Source: Argyresthia goedartella (Eukaryota > Arthropoda > Insecta > Lepidoptera > Argyresthiidae). Taken from it: a DNA stretch of 64,000 bases. Location of the stretch: contig OX463811.1 in the NCBI GenBank assembly GCA_949825045.1, positions 124,001-188,000 of the forward strand, in the 5' to 3' direction. The notes under the pieces are model-generated. The model was not told the origin of the DNA, searched no databases, and saw only the letters and a list, made by a program, of their open reading frames with translations. Each line of letters starts with the position of its first letter. Within the stretch, counting starts at the first letter, position 1. This document shows, one piece after another, positions 21,201-33,960 of the stretch. The translations under genes and the position numbers were made by a program.

Positions 21201-24200
21201 ATGTTTGTTCCTTATGAGTACTACGTAAGTCCAGAAATGTTTCAACACTTTATACCGATCCACCCGCGACTGAAGAGGTTATTGTCTCCAACGCGTGTGT
21301 GAACTCCTTGAGTGACCCGCGACTGCCGAGATGTTTGTTCCTTATGAGTACTACGTAAGTCCAGAAATGTTTCAACACTTTATACCGATCCACCCGCGAC
21401 TGAAGAGGTTATTGTCTCCAACGCGTGTGTGAACTCCTTGAGTGACCCGCGACTGCCGAGATGTTTGTTCCTTATGAGTACTACGTAAGTCCAGAAATGT
21501 TTCAACACTTTATACCGATCCACCCGCGACTGAAGAGGTTATTGTCTCCAACGCGTGTGTGAACTCCTTGAGTGACCCGCGACTGCCGAGATGTTTGTTC
21601 CTTATGAGTACTACGTAAGTCCAGAAATGTTTCAACACTTTATACCGATCCACCCGCGACTGAAGAGGTTATTGTCTCCAACGCGTGTGTGAACTCCTTG
21701 AGTGACCCGCGACTGCCGAGATGTTTGTTCCTTATGAGTACTACGTAAGTCCAGAAATGTTTCAACACTTTATACCGATCCACCCGCGACTGAAGAGGTT
21801 ATTGTCTCCAACGCGTGTGTGAACTCCTTGAGTGACCCGCGACTGCCGAGATGTTTGTTCCTTATGAGTACTACGTAAGTCCAGAAATGTTTCAACACTT
21901 TATACCGATCCACCCGCGACTGAAGAGGTTATTGTCTCCAACGCGTGTGTGAACTCCTTGAGTGACCCGCGACTGCCGAGATGTTTGTTCCTTATGAGTA
22001 CCACGTAAGTCCAGAAATGTTTCAACACTTTATACCGATCCACCCGCGACTGAAGAGGTTATTGTCTCCAACGCGTGTGTGAACTCCTTGAGTGACCCGC
22101 GACTGCCGAGATGTTTGTTCCTTATGAGTACTACGTAAGTCCAGAAATGTTTCAACACTTTATACCGATCCACCCGCGACTGAAGAGGTTATTGTCTCCA
22201 ACGCGTGTGTGAACTCCTTGAGTGACCCGCGACTGCCGAGATGTTTGTTCCTTATGAGTACTACGTAAGTCCAGAAATGTTTCAACACTTTATACCGATC
22301 CACCCGCGACTGAAGAGGTTATTGTCTCCAACGCGTGTGTGAACTCCTTGAGTGACCCGCGACTGCCGAGATGTTTGTTCCTTATGAGTACTACGTAAGT
22401 CCACAAATGTTTCAACACTTTATACCGATCCACCCGCGACTGAAGAGGTTATTGTCTCCAACGCGTGTGTGAACTCCTTGAGTGACCCGCGACTGCCGAG
22501 ATGTTTGTTCCTTATGAGTACTACGTAAGTCCAGAAATGTTTCAACACTTTATACCGATCCACCCGCGACTGAAGAGGTTATTGTCTCCAACGCGTGTGT
22601 GAACTCCTTGAGTGACCCGCGACTGCCGAGATGTTTGTTCCTTATGAGTACTACGTAAGTCCAGAAATGTTTCAACACTTTATACCGATCCACCCGCGAC
22701 TGAAGAGGTTATTGTCTCCAACGCGTGTGTGAACTGCTTGAGTGACCCGCGACTGCCGAGATGTTTGTTCCTTATGAGTACTACGTAAGTCCAGAAATGT
22801 TTCAACACTTTATACCGATCCACCCGCGACTGAAGAGGTTATTGTCTCCAACGCGTGTGTGAACTCCTTGAGTGACCCGCGACTGCCGAGATGTTTGTTC
22901 CTTATGAGTACTACGTAAGTCCAGAAATGTTTCAACACTTTATACCGATCCACCCGCGACTGAAGAGGTTATTGTCTCCAACGCGTGTGTGAACTCCTTG
23001 AGTGACCCGCGACTGCCGAGATGTTTGTTCCTTATGAGTACTACGTAAGTCCAGAAATGTTTCAACACTTTATACCGATCCATCCGCGACTGAAGAGGTT
23101 ATTGTCTCCAACGCGTGTGTGAACTCCTTGAGTGACCCGCGACTGCCGAGATGTTTGTTCCTTATGAGTACTACGTAAGTCCACAAATGTTTCAACACTT
23201 TATACCGATCCACCCGCGACTGAAGAGGTTATTGTCTCCAACGCGTGTGTGAACTCCTTGAGTGACCCGCGACTGCCGAGATGTTTGTTCCTTATGAGTA
23301 CTACGTAAGTCCAGAAATGTTTCAACACTTTATACCGATCCACCCGCGACTGAAGAGGTTATTGTCTCCAACGCGTGTGTGAACTCCTTGAGTGACCCGC
23401 GACTGCCGAGATGTTTGTTCCTTATGAGTACTACGTAAGTCCAGAAATGTTTCAACACTTTATACCGATCCACCCGCGACTGAAGAGGTTATTGTCTCCA
23501 ACGCGTGTGTGAACTCCTTGAGTGACCAGCGACTGCCGAGATGTTTGTTCCTTATGAGTACTACGTAAGTCCAGAAATGTTTCAACACTTTATACCGATC
23601 CACCCGCGACTGAAGAGGTTATTGTCTCCAACGCGTGTGTGAACTCCTTGAGTGACCCGCGACTGCCGAGATGTTTGTTCCTTATGAGTACTACGTAAGT
23701 CCAGAAATGTTTCAACACTTTATACCGATCCACCCGCGACTGAAGAGGTTATTGTCTCCAACGCGTGTGTGAACTCCTTGAGTGACCCGCGACTGCCGAG
23801 ATGTTTGTTCCTTATGAGTACTACGTAAGTCCAGAAATGTTTCAACACTTTATACCGATCCACCCGCGACTGAAGAGGTTATTGTCTCCAACGCGTGTGT
23901 GAACTCCTTGAGTGACCCGCGACTGCCGAGATGTTTGTTCCTTATGAGTACTACGTAAGTCCAGAAATGTTTCAACACTTTATACCGATCCACCCGCGAC
24001 TGAAGAGGTTATTGTCTCCAACGCGTGTGTGAACTCCTTGAGTGACCCGCGACTGCCGAGATGTTTGTTCCTTATGAGTACTACGTAAGTCCAGAAATGT
24101 TTCAACACTTTATACCGATCCACCCGCGACTGAAGAGGTTATTGTCTCCAACGCGTGTGTGAACTCCTTGAGTGACCCGCGACTGCCGAGATGTTTGTTC

Positions 24201-26060
24201 CTTATGAGTACTACGTAAGTCCAGAAATGTTTCAACACTTTATACCGATCCACCCGCGACTGAAGAGGTTATTGTCTCCAACGCGTGTGTGAACTCCTTG
24301 AGTGACCCGCGACTGCCGAGATGTTTGTTCCTTATGAGTACTACGTAAGTCCAGAAATGTTTCAACACTTTATACCGATCCACCCGCGACTGAAGAGGTT
24401 ATTGTCTCCAACGCGTGTGTGAACTCCTTGAGTGACCCGCGACTGCCGAGATGTTTGTTCCTTATGAGTACTACGTAAGTCCAGAAATGTTTCAACACTT
24501 TATACCGATCCACCCGCGACTGAAGAGGTTATTGTCTCCAACGCGTGTGTGAACTCCTTGAGTGACCCGCGACTGCCGAGATGTTTGTTCCTTATGAGTA
24601 CTACGTAAGTCCAGAAATGTTTCAACACTTTATACCGATCCACCCGCGACTGAAGAGGTTATTGTCTCCAACGCGTGTGTGAACTCCTTGAGTGACCCGC
24701 GACTGCCGAGATGTTTGTTCCTTATGAGTACTACGTAAGTCCAGAAATGTTTCAACACTTTATACCGATCCACCCGCGACTGAAGAGGTTATTGTCTCCA
24801 ACGCGTGTGTGAACTCCTTGAGTGACCCGCGACTGCCGAGATGTTTGTTCCTTATGAGTACTACGTAAGTCCAGAAATGTTTCAACACTTTATACCGATC
24901 CACCCGCGACTGAAGAGGTTATTGTCTCCAACGCGTGTGTGAACTCCTTGAGTGACCCGCGACTGCCGAGATGTTTGTTCCTTATGAGTACTACGTAAGT
25001 CCAGAAATGTTTCAACACTTTATACCGATCCACCCGCGACTGAAGAGGTTATTGTCTCCAACGCGTGTGTGAACTCCTTGAGTGACCCGCGACTGCCGAG
25101 ATGTTTGTTCCTTATGAGTACTACGTAAGTCCAGAAATGTTTCAACACTTTATACCGATCCACCCGCGACTGAAGAGGTTATTGTCTCCAACGCGTGTGT
25201 GAACTCCTTGAGTGACCCGCGACTGCCGAGATGTTTGTTCCTTATGAGTACTACGTAAGTCCAGAAATGTTTCAACACTTTATACCGATCCACCCGCGAC
25301 TGAAGAGGTTATTGTCTCCAACGCGTGTGTGAACTCCTTGAGTGACCCGCGACTGCCGAGATGTTTGTTCCTTATGAGTACTACGTAAGTCCACAAATGT
25401 TTCAACACTTTATACCGATCCACCCGCGACTGAAGAGGTTATTGTCTCCAACGCGTGTGTGAACTCCTTGAGTGACCCGCGACTGCCGAGATGTTTGTTC
25501 CTTATGAGTACTACGTAAGTCCAGAAATGTTTCAACACTTTATACCGATCCACCCGCGACTGAAGAGGTTATTGTCTCCAACGCGTGTGTGAACTCCTTG
25601 AGTGACCCGCGACTGCCGAGATGTTTGTTCCTTATGAGTACTACGTAAGTCCACAAATGTTTCAACACTTTATACCGATCCACCCGCGACTGAAGAGGTT
25701 ATTGTCTCCAACGCGTGTGTGAACTCCTTGAGTGACCCGCGACTGCCGAGATGTTTGTTCCTTATGAGTACTACGTAAGTCCAGAAATGTTTCAACACTT
25801 TATACCGATCCACCCGCGACTGAAGAGGTTATTGTCTCCAACGCGTGTGTGAACTCCTTGAGTGACCCGCGACTGCCGAGATGTTTGTTCCTTATGAGTA
25901 CTACGTAAGTCCAGAAATGTTTCAACACTTTATACCGATCCACCCGCGACTGAAGAGGTTATTGTCTCCAACGCGTGTGTGAACTCCTTGAGTGACCCGC
26001 GACTGCCGAGATGTTTGTTCCTTATGAGTACTACGTAAGTCCACAAATGTTTCAACACTT
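18261..26060. repeat. 130-bp satellite, 60 copies (7.8 kb)
   Basis: TATACCGATCCACCCGCGAC recurs every 130 bp from 18261 to 25931, giving 60 units of constant length. Copies are nearly identical; the recurring difference is CCAGAAATG versus CCACAAATG (CCATAAATG in the first). Single substitutions occur, for example CCAGCGACTG near 19236 and 23527. Within the unit ACCCGCGACTG occurs twice about 63 bp apart, hinting at an old dimer. No long ORF. Homogeneity indicates recent amplification. Confidence 0.98.
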
Positions 26061-26578
26061 TTATTTGATAACAAATCAATAGATAACTTTTTCTTTCCAG
26101 CAGACAAATTGAGATTGTCACTCTGCCCACAGTCCGGTCCGGCTGACCGCCGACCGCGAGGTTGTCGATCGCAACCGAGCGGGCACCTCAACTCGAATCC
26201 TTCCCACAAATTACTAATTACTATTACTAAATACTACTATTACTAGTACCAGCAGTTCCTGGTATTTGTCTGCGCGGCCCTCGCGGTAAACTATTATAAC
26301 AAGCATAAATAATAATACCAAACTGTAAAAATTATTAAGAATTTATTTCACTAAGGGCATAATAAAAAAAGTTATTCACTGTTTTACTTAAACAGTGTTT
26401 AGTCCTTTTCAAGCAAAGCAAGACAAAACACTGTATAAGTTAGTTAGTTAGCCCCCACCAAGCCAACTAGACGCCTGTCAGGCATCTTCCAGCTTATATC
26501 ACACCTCGCAGCTTCAAGACAAGACAAGACAGTGTATGATGATGATGAATGTTTCACGTGTCTGTCGGTAGTACTCAC

Positions 26579-26779
26579 GTGGCAGCCGGCCTCGGAGGCG
26601 CGGGTCGCGGGCTTCTAGCACGCTCTCTGGATTTACGCAGCGGCGAACGGCGAACGAGCGGCGAACGGCGAACGAGCGGCGAGCGCGAGCGCGAGCGTCG
26701 GCCGAGCGGCGAGCGGCGAGCGAGAGGAGAACGCGAGCGGCGCGCGAGAGGCGAACGCGAGCGGCGACTGAGCGGCGAA
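26579..26779 (-). CDS. RS-domain gene, coding exon 4; the RS domain
   Basis: 201 nt, with acceptor TTTCTCCCACAG| at 26781-26780 and donor |GTGAGT at 26578. Its first T completes CG|T (Arg) and its last AC opens ACC (Thr). It encodes runs of SPLSRRSRSPLARRSRSP type, then KSRERARSPRPAPPRPAA. Alternating Arg/Ser with SP dipeptides is an RS domain: in known families it is phosphorylated by SRPK/CLK kinases and mediates contacts in splicing or mRNP assembly and nuclear localisation. The DNA is itself a diverged tandem repeat (CGCTCGCCG-like units), so length may vary between alleles. Confidence 0.87.
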
Positions 26780-27586
26780 CTGTGGGAGAAAGGAATACTA
26801 AATTAATTCCTCATTGTGTTTGAGATGGTTTCTCTGGGGTTTAAAAGTTTCAAAGGTGTTGCTTGGCTCGTGACAACTTTTAAAACTTTTTAAATGTGCG
26901 TACTTTATAAGAAAAGCCTATATTCAGTCTAACCAGCCTTCCAACCCGTCTGGTGATTCAATGTGTTGGCGACGAACTGCTGTCGCTGCGATTTCGTTAA
27001 ATCGACTAATCACAGAAAAACGTTGTTGATATCTGCGACACTCTTAAGCTGGGCAACCACAGCGATTGGAACTGTTGAAACTGGACTGACGACAATTGGA
27101 TGAAGCCAAAAAGATTTCCCCCCTCTCTGGCGACAAACTGGCTTTCATAACTGGACCGACGACGGGGCCTTGCGCACACGTGCGTTACTACATAACGGGC
27201 TAGCCAGTTTGTCACCGCGTCAGTTGATAATATGGATTCGGATTCTTATGAGGATATTCGACCTATTGCTGCTACTTATTCTACTATTGTTGCCATCTAA
27301 CCACCAGAATCATGCACTTTGGGCTGTATGTAGCGCGTGCTACTAAATGGTCACACATAAATACAAACAGACATACGTACAAACGCTCGAAAAACATTTC
27401 GCTCCTGGTGCAGTCGCGTTAAAAGATATTTTAATTATATCCTATTAATTTGATAAATGAGTTATCGCTGTAACTATTTGAGAAAGAATAGAACAGAACA
27501 GAAAGCACATTTATTTCACTGTAACTCAATGAATGAACCAACATATTTCATAGTTACAGCACGTCCAGCCGCCATCGCGTCCAAGC

Positions 27587-27632
27587 TCGGATTTTCCGGG
27601 CGTCCAGATTACTGGACGCCCGGAAAATCCGA
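27587..27632. repeat. Perfect hairpin, 21-bp stem and 4-nt loop
   Basis: The arm TCGGATTTTCCGGGCGTCCAG (27587-27607), loop ATTA and the exact reverse complement (27612-27632). It lies in an intron, 30 bp beyond the duplicated exon on the transcribed strand. Confidence 0.95.
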
Positions 27633-27663
27633 TTTTTTTCTAGACCACTCGCCGTGGACGCGA

Positions 27664-27706
27664 CCGCGGCGACTTGTCTCCGTCGATATACAGCTGCTTG
27701 TAGCCT
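27664..27706 (-). pseudogene. Partial duplicate of coding exon 3
   Basis: About 42 bp match the exon at 27739-27831 with one or two differences (GCTACAAGCAGCTGTATATC versus ...TACATC) and then diverge. It is preceded by CACACTAG, but joining there gives the wrong phase, and the intended frame soon reaches a stop. Therefore it is a dead copy. Confidence 0.65.
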
Positions 27707-27738
27707 AGTGTGGGGCCAGGTAGTGTGGGGTACCGTAC

Positions 27739-27831
27739 CGTGAGCGGCGCTGCAGCGGCGACCTGGCTCGCGGCGACGGCGGCGACTTGTCTCCGTCGAT
27801 GTACAGCTGCTTGTAGCCCGTGTGACGCCAT
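27739..27831 (-). CDS. RS-domain gene, coding exon 3
   Basis: 93 nt, with acceptor CGTTTGTTCTCAG| at 27833-27832 and donor |GTACGG at 27738. One base in, two out; it is therefore interchangeable in phase with coding exon 4. It joins DPN-R to WRHTGYKQLYIDGDKSP and ends in SPLQRRS, the start of the RS region. The non-repetitive WRHTGYKQLYIDGDKSP should be diagnostic in a search. The other two frames that stay open here are shadows. Confidence 0.85.
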
Positions 27832-28377
27832 CTGAGAACAAACGGTTACTGTAATGGTTGGCACCACTTGGCACCACATGTCCGCCTTTGCTCCCGCTAG
27901 GTGGCGCCGGCGTAGTTGGAGGCAAAGAGTTTCATTCATCTGAGGTTTGCTTCAAAAACGCGTCACGGGATCTTTCAAATGCTCTGGCGAAATTAACCTC
28001 AAATGAGGTCAGGATGCAATATAAGTGCATATAATTTTGACAACTTTAGCAGATATAAATAAAGCCTCCAACTACTACTGTGATGTGATGAGCTTCTCAG
28101 TTTAGGTGTCATTATCAGTGATCGGAATAGACGGATATTTTTTGCCGCTTCCGATACGTGGTAATAATATGGACATGCCCGGAATCCGAGGATTTAATTT
28201 ACAGAGTGCAACAGAAAGGTGTGATCATATTTTATGGACATCATTCTGAACAACTTTCATTATGACACCGATTTGATCAGAGCAACTCTATTTTTGTACT
28301 CGACTCAGTCAGATGTTGCTTAGTCCGATTATTTCCGATGCCTCATGGATTTATTAATTACTCCCTTAAAAATGTGT

Positions 28378-28580
28378 GTAGGGTTCCGTACCCGAAGGGT
28401 GACCAACAGGACCCTATTACTAAGCCTCCGCTGTCCGTCTGACTGATACCGGGCTCTATCTGATGCACCATAATAGGTGAGAGTTGGCTTTTTCACATAA
28501 TTTGTATTTCTCTTGCCGCTACAGCAAAAAGTAATGAACTAAACGAGGTTTTATTTAATGGGTGGACACAAGAGACGTGT
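28378..28580 (+). repeat. GGGTTCCGTACC-type interspersed repeat, partial
   Basis: Begins GGGTTCCGTACCCGAAGGG, followed by GGACCCTATTACTAAG and CCGCTGTCCGTC, then TTGCCGCTACAGCAAAAA. Same order as the fuller copy at 48095-48506. Confidence 0.75.
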
Positions 28581-29911
28581 ATCAATATACCTATCCCCGC
28601 GAATTGCCAAATCATCGCAATTCAAATATTAAATAATAGATAATTTCGCGTCATCTATTAATCGTTTCGGTGGCGGTAATTAGTTTGATGTCGGATCCGC
28701 TGTCTGTAGTAGGGTAGGGGTGGTGCTAGGTTCTAAACCTAGTTGGGACATAAACTTTTTTGTTTTTGTTTTATTATTTTTTGTCCTTAATTTGTCTTGT
28801 GCGATGAGAATTCCGAGGCATGTCCATATTATCTGTCTGTTTGACGTCGTTGAACCAAATCAGCTCCACCGATTCCGGACACTAATAATATGGCAGGGAC
28901 AAAGACAAAATAATGTAAACAAACTAATGTATGAAGTGATAATTGTTAAAATTCCGTCGGCATTCGTAGGCGTCATAACTTACAATTGAATCAATGGTTA
29001 GCTTTCACTTCTCTGCTGGCCGGAAAAGAAAAAAATAATTACATAACAATACGGTATTTTACAAGGTATTCCAATAAATCTAGAAACGTGTCTCGAGCTG
29101 AACCAATTTCAACAAAAATGTTTGACAATATCAGAATTGTATATTTTCAGCAGTTGTATTTTATGAACTCAATTTTGTGTTAAGACAGCATTTGACTATG
29201 AAGTCACATGCTAGTATTTCATAGAACTCATAAACAAAATTATTGACAGCTCCTAAAAGTTAATGCAAATTTTATGTTGTTTCCCCACAAATGCCCACAA
29301 TAGAATCTTCAGTACTCTAGGTAACGTCTGTCCTGTCCTGTCCCGTCGTCCCTTAATAGGTGCTTAGCGTCTCTACAATTTAAGTAGTATTCTAGAGTAT
29401 TCTAGTTTTGTTTGTTGCCTACGACATCGGCGACCTGTCATCTTTTATATAACTACTTGTCTTGACATACGGGGCTGCAGACACTTTTGACCTAATACTA
29501 AGCCCACGCTGTCAATCCGTCCGTCTGTCAGTCCGTCAACTATATCATGAGCCGACTTATGTAGAAGGTTGAAGCTCTGATTTCTGTTGCCGCTGCAGCA
29601 ACAAAACAACTACACGAGATTTTATAAATTGAAGGGGAGTCCCCACCCCACATGGGGGAGAAGTTTTCCCCGGTCGACACCTGCACCTGGTTATGTATGA
29701 CTGAGGCATCATGATTAAGCACCTCATGCAATGGCAATAATATTCACAACCTATAACGTTAGGCTAACGTTTATATACGTTACGAGAAATGTGATTAATT
29801 GTAAATGAAAAATTTAAACGAGTGACTGTTAATGAAAGTTTTAAGTGACTAAAATAATTAATTTAGATTATTGCTAATGAAACACTTAAAATACAAAATG
29901 AGAAGCTTTTA

Positions 29912-32900
29912 TTTGCATACGCTCCGGGGTTGCTTCTTTTAAGTTCCAACCTAACCTACAACCCAATTGAAATTTAGCCACTATAACCTACTCTAGACAA
30001 CTTTGGCTTTTCTTTGCATACATTACGCTCCGGGGTTGCTTCTTCTAAGTTCCAACCTAACCTACAACCCAATTGAAATTTAGCCACTATTACCTACTCT
30101 AGACAACTTTGGCTTTTCTTTGCATACATTACGCTCCGGGGTTGCTTCTTCTAAGTTCCAACCTAACCTACAACCCAATTGAAATTTAGCCACTATAACC
30201 TACTCTAGACAACTTTGGCTTTTCTTTGCATACATTACGCTCCGGGGTTGCTTCTTCTAAGTTCCAACCTAACCTACAACCCAATTGAAATTTAGCCACT
30301 ATAACCTACTCTAGACAACTTTGGCTTTTCTTTGCATACATTACGCTCCGGGGTTGCTTCTTCTAAGTTCCAACCTTACCAACAACCCAATTGAAATTTA
30401 GCCACTATAACCTACTCTAGACAACTTTGGCTTTTCTTTGCATACATTACGCTCCGGGGTTGCTTCTTCTAAGTTCCAACCTAACCTACAACCCAATTGA
30501 AATTTAGCCACTATAACCTACTCTAGACAACTTTGGCTTTTCTTTGCATACATTACGCTCCGGGGTTGCTTCTTCTAAGTTCCAACCTAACCTACAACCC
30601 AATTGAAATTTAGCCACTATAACCTACTCAAGACAACTTTGGCTTTTCTTTGCATACATTACGGTCCGGGGTTGCTTCTTCTAAGTTCCAACCTAACCTA
30701 CAACCCAATTGAAATTTAGCCACTATAACCTACTCTAGACAACTTTGGCTTTTCTTTGCATACATTACGCTCCGGGGTTGCTTCTTCTAAGTTCCAACCT
30801 AACCAACAACCCAATTGAAATTTAGCCACTATAACCTGCTCTAGACAACTTTGGCTTTTCTTTGCATACATTACGCTCCGGGGTTGCTTCTTCTAAGTTC
30901 CAACCTAACCTACAACCCAATTGAAATTTAGCCACTATAACCTACTCTAGACAACTTTGGCTTTTCTTTGCATACATTACGCTCCGGGGTTGCTTCTTCT
31001 AAGTTCCAACCTAACCTACAACCCAATTGAAATTTAGCCACTATAACCTACTCTAGACAACTTTGGCTTTTCTTTGCATACATTACGCTCCGGGGTTGCT
31101 TCTTCTAAGTTCCAACCTAACCTACAACCCAATTGAAATTTAGCCACTATAACCTACTCTAGACAACTTTGGCTTTTCTTTGCATACATTACGCTCCGGG
31201 GTTGCTTCTTCTAAGTTCCAACCTAACCTACAACCCAATTGAAATTTAGCCACTATTACCTACTCTAGACAACTTTGGCTTTTCTTTGCATACATTACGC
31301 TCCGGGGTTGCTTCTTCTAAGTTCCAACCTAACCTACAACCCAATTGAAATTTAGCCACTATAACCTACTCTAGACAACTTTGGCTTTTCTTTGCATACA
31401 TTACGCTCCGGGGTTGCTTCTTCTAAGTTCCAACCTAACCTACAACCCAATTGAAATTTAGCCACTATAACCTACTCTAGACAACTTTGGCTTTTCTTTG
31501 CATACATTACGCTCCGGGGTTGCTTCTTCTAAGTTCCAACCTAACCTACAACCCAATTGAAATTTAGCCACTATTACCTACTCTAGACAACTTTGGCTTT
31601 TCTTTGCATACATTACGCTCCGGGGTTGCTTCTTCTAAGTTCCAACCTAACCTACAACCTAATTGAAATTTGGCCACTATAACCTACTCTAGACAACTTT
31701 GGCTTTTCTTTGCATACATTACGCTCCGGGGTTGCTTCTTCTAAGTTCCAACCTAACCTACAACCCAATTGAAATTTAGCCACTATAACCTACTCTAGAC
31801 AACTTTGGCTTTTCTTTGCATACATTACGCTCCGGGGTTGCTTCTTCTAAGTTCCAACCTTACCAACAACCCAATTGAAATTTAGCCACTATAACCTACT
31901 CTAGACAACTTTGGCTTTTCTTTGCATACATTACGCTCCGGGGTTGCTTCTTCTAAGTTCCAACCTAACCTACAACCCAATTGAAATTTAGCCACTATAA
32001 CCTACTCTAGACAACTTTGGCTTTTCTTTGCATACATTACGCTCCGGGGTTGCTTCTTCTAAGTTCCAACCTAACCTACAACCCAATTGAAATTTAGCCA
32101 CTATAACCTACTCAAGACAACTTTGGCTTTTCTTTGCATACATTACGCTCCGGGGTTGCTTCTTCTAAGTTCCAACCTAACCTACAACCCAATTGAAATT
32201 TAGCCACTATAACCTACTCTAGACAACTTTGGCTTTTCTTTGCATACATTACGCTCCGGGGTTGCTTCTTCTAAGTTCCAACCTAACCAACAACCCAATT
32301 GAAATTTAGCCACTATAACCTGCTCTAGACAACTTTGGCTTTTCTTTGCATACATTACGCTCCGGGGTTGCTTCTTCTAAGTTCCAACCTAACCTACAAC
32401 CCAATTGAAATTTAGCCACTATAACCTACTCTAGACAACTTTGGCTTTTCTTTGCATACATTACGCTCCGGGGTTGCTTCTTCTAAGTTCCAACCTAACC
32501 TACAACCCAATTGAAATTTAGCCACTATAACCTACTCTAGACAACTTTGGCTTTTCTTTGCATACATTACGCTCCGGGGTTGCTTCTTCTAAGTTCCAAC
32601 CTAACCTACAACCCAATTGAAATTTAGCCACTATAACCTACTCTAGACAACTTTGGCTTTTCTTTGCATACATTACGCTCCGGGGTTGCTTCTTCTAAGT
32701 TCCAACCTAACCTACAACCCAATTGAAATTTAGCCACTATAACCTACTCTAGACAACTTTGGCTTTTCTTTGCATACATTACGCTCCGGGGTTGCTTCTT
32801 CTAAGTTCCAACCTAACCTACAACCCAATTGAAATTTAGCCACTATAACCTACTCTAGACAACTTTGGCTTTTCTTTGCATACATTACGCTCCGGGGTTG

Positions 32901-33665
32901 CTTCTTCTAAGTTCCAACCTTACCAACAACCCAATTGAAATTTAGCCACTATAACCTACTCTAGACAACTTTGGCTTTTCTTTGCATACATTACGCTCCG
33001 GGGTTGCTTCTTCTAAGTTCCAACCTAACCTACAACCCAATTGAAATTTAGCCACTATAACCTACTCTAGACAACTTTGGCTTTTCTTTGCATACATTAC
33101 GCTCCGGGGTTGCTTCTTCTAAGTTCCAACCTAACCTACAACCCAATTGAAATTTAGCTACTATAACCTACTCAAGACAACTTTGGCTTTTCTTTGCATA
33201 CATTACGGTCCGGGGTTGCTTCTTCTAAGTTCCAACCTAACCTACAACCCAATTGAAATTTAGCCACTATAACCTACTCTAGACAACTTTGGCTTTTCTT
33301 TGCATACATTACGCTCCGGGGTTGCTTCTTCTAAGTTCCAACCTAACCAACAACCCAATTGAAATTTAGCCACTATAACCTGCTCTAGACAACTTTGGCT
33401 TTTCTTTGCATACATTACGCTCCGGGGTTGCTTCTTCTAAGTTCCAACCTAACCTACAACCCAATTGAAATTTAGCCACTATAACCTACTCTAGACAACT
33501 TTGGCTTTTCTTTGCATACATTACGCTCCGGGGTTGCTTCTTCTAAGTTCCAACCTAACCTACAACCCAATTGAAATTTAGCCACTATAACCTACTCTAG
33601 ACAACTTTGGCTTTTCTTTGCATACATTACGCTCCGGGGTTGCTTCTTCTAAGTTCCAACCTAAC
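29912..33665. repeat. 106-bp satellite, left block, about 35 copies
   Basis: TTACGCTCCGGGGTTGCTTC recurs every 106 bp. The first unit lacks ATTA before CGCTCC. Units carry diagnostic variants (CCTTACCAAC, CTCAAGAC, ACGGTCC, CCTGCTCTAG, CACTATTACC) that recur in the same order 14 and then 10 units apart, showing block duplication. The block ends in CTAAC at the BEL insertion. No ORF. Confidence 0.98.
33661..33665. other. 5-bp target-site duplication, left
   Basis: CTAAC, repeated at 39754-39758. Removing the element and one CTAAC restores the normal satellite word CCAACCTAACCTACAACCC. Confidence 0.95.
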
Positions 33666-33876
33666 TGTTTAAATGATGTCAATTATACTAAGTGTTTAGT
33701 TTTAAACCACACCACTAGATGGCGTTGGTAGTACTTTGCCTCGCGGTATCGTAAGGTTTTCATCTCAGCTTATATTTCTAACATGTAATTTGAATTGTTG
33801 AGTTTTAACTAAGAGTTTAACAAGTACTTAAATACAGTGCAGTGAGTAAAGTAAAGTGAAGTGTTTTAGTTCTCCA
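33666..33876 (+). repeat. 5' LTR, 211 bp
   Basis: Starts TGTTTAAATGATGTCAATTA and ends TTTTAGTTCTCCA. I find no difference from the 3' LTR. The dyad CACACCACTAGATGGCG and the downstream AAGTGAAGTG are LTR landmarks; the exact R/U5 boundary is not visible. Confidence 0.97.
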
Positions 33877-33879
33877 TAG

Positions 33880-33897
33880 TGGTCCTTCGAAACGGAT
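33880..33897 (+). other. Primer-binding-site candidate
   Basis: TGGTCCTTCGAAACGGAT lies three bases after the LTR. It begins TGG, complementary to a tRNA CCA end. The tRNA is not identified. Confidence 0.6.
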
Positions 33898-33960
33898 TTG
33901 TATTTGGGACAGTGCGAGTGCGAAATTTGACCTTGAGAATTTTACAGTTGTGTTCTAAAG

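Larger units (their letters stand above)
16212..26578 (-). other. 10.4-kb intron between coding exons 4 and 5; 24-bp and 130-bp arrays
   Basis: Contains a lepidopteran repeat fragment (about 16730-16850), a GGAC microsatellite, the 24-bp array, a small MITE and the 7.8-kb 130-bp array. 16250-16700 and 26061-26548 show no gene; the latter includes a short GC-rich patch (26120-26200) without splice sites. Confidence 0.65.
26780..27738 (-). other. Intron between coding exons 3 and 4; exon duplicate and hairpin
   Basis: Carries a partial duplicate of the coding exon at 27739-27831 (27664-27706) and a perfect 21-bp-stem hairpin (27587-27632). The rest (26800-27540) shows no gene. Confidence 0.65.
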
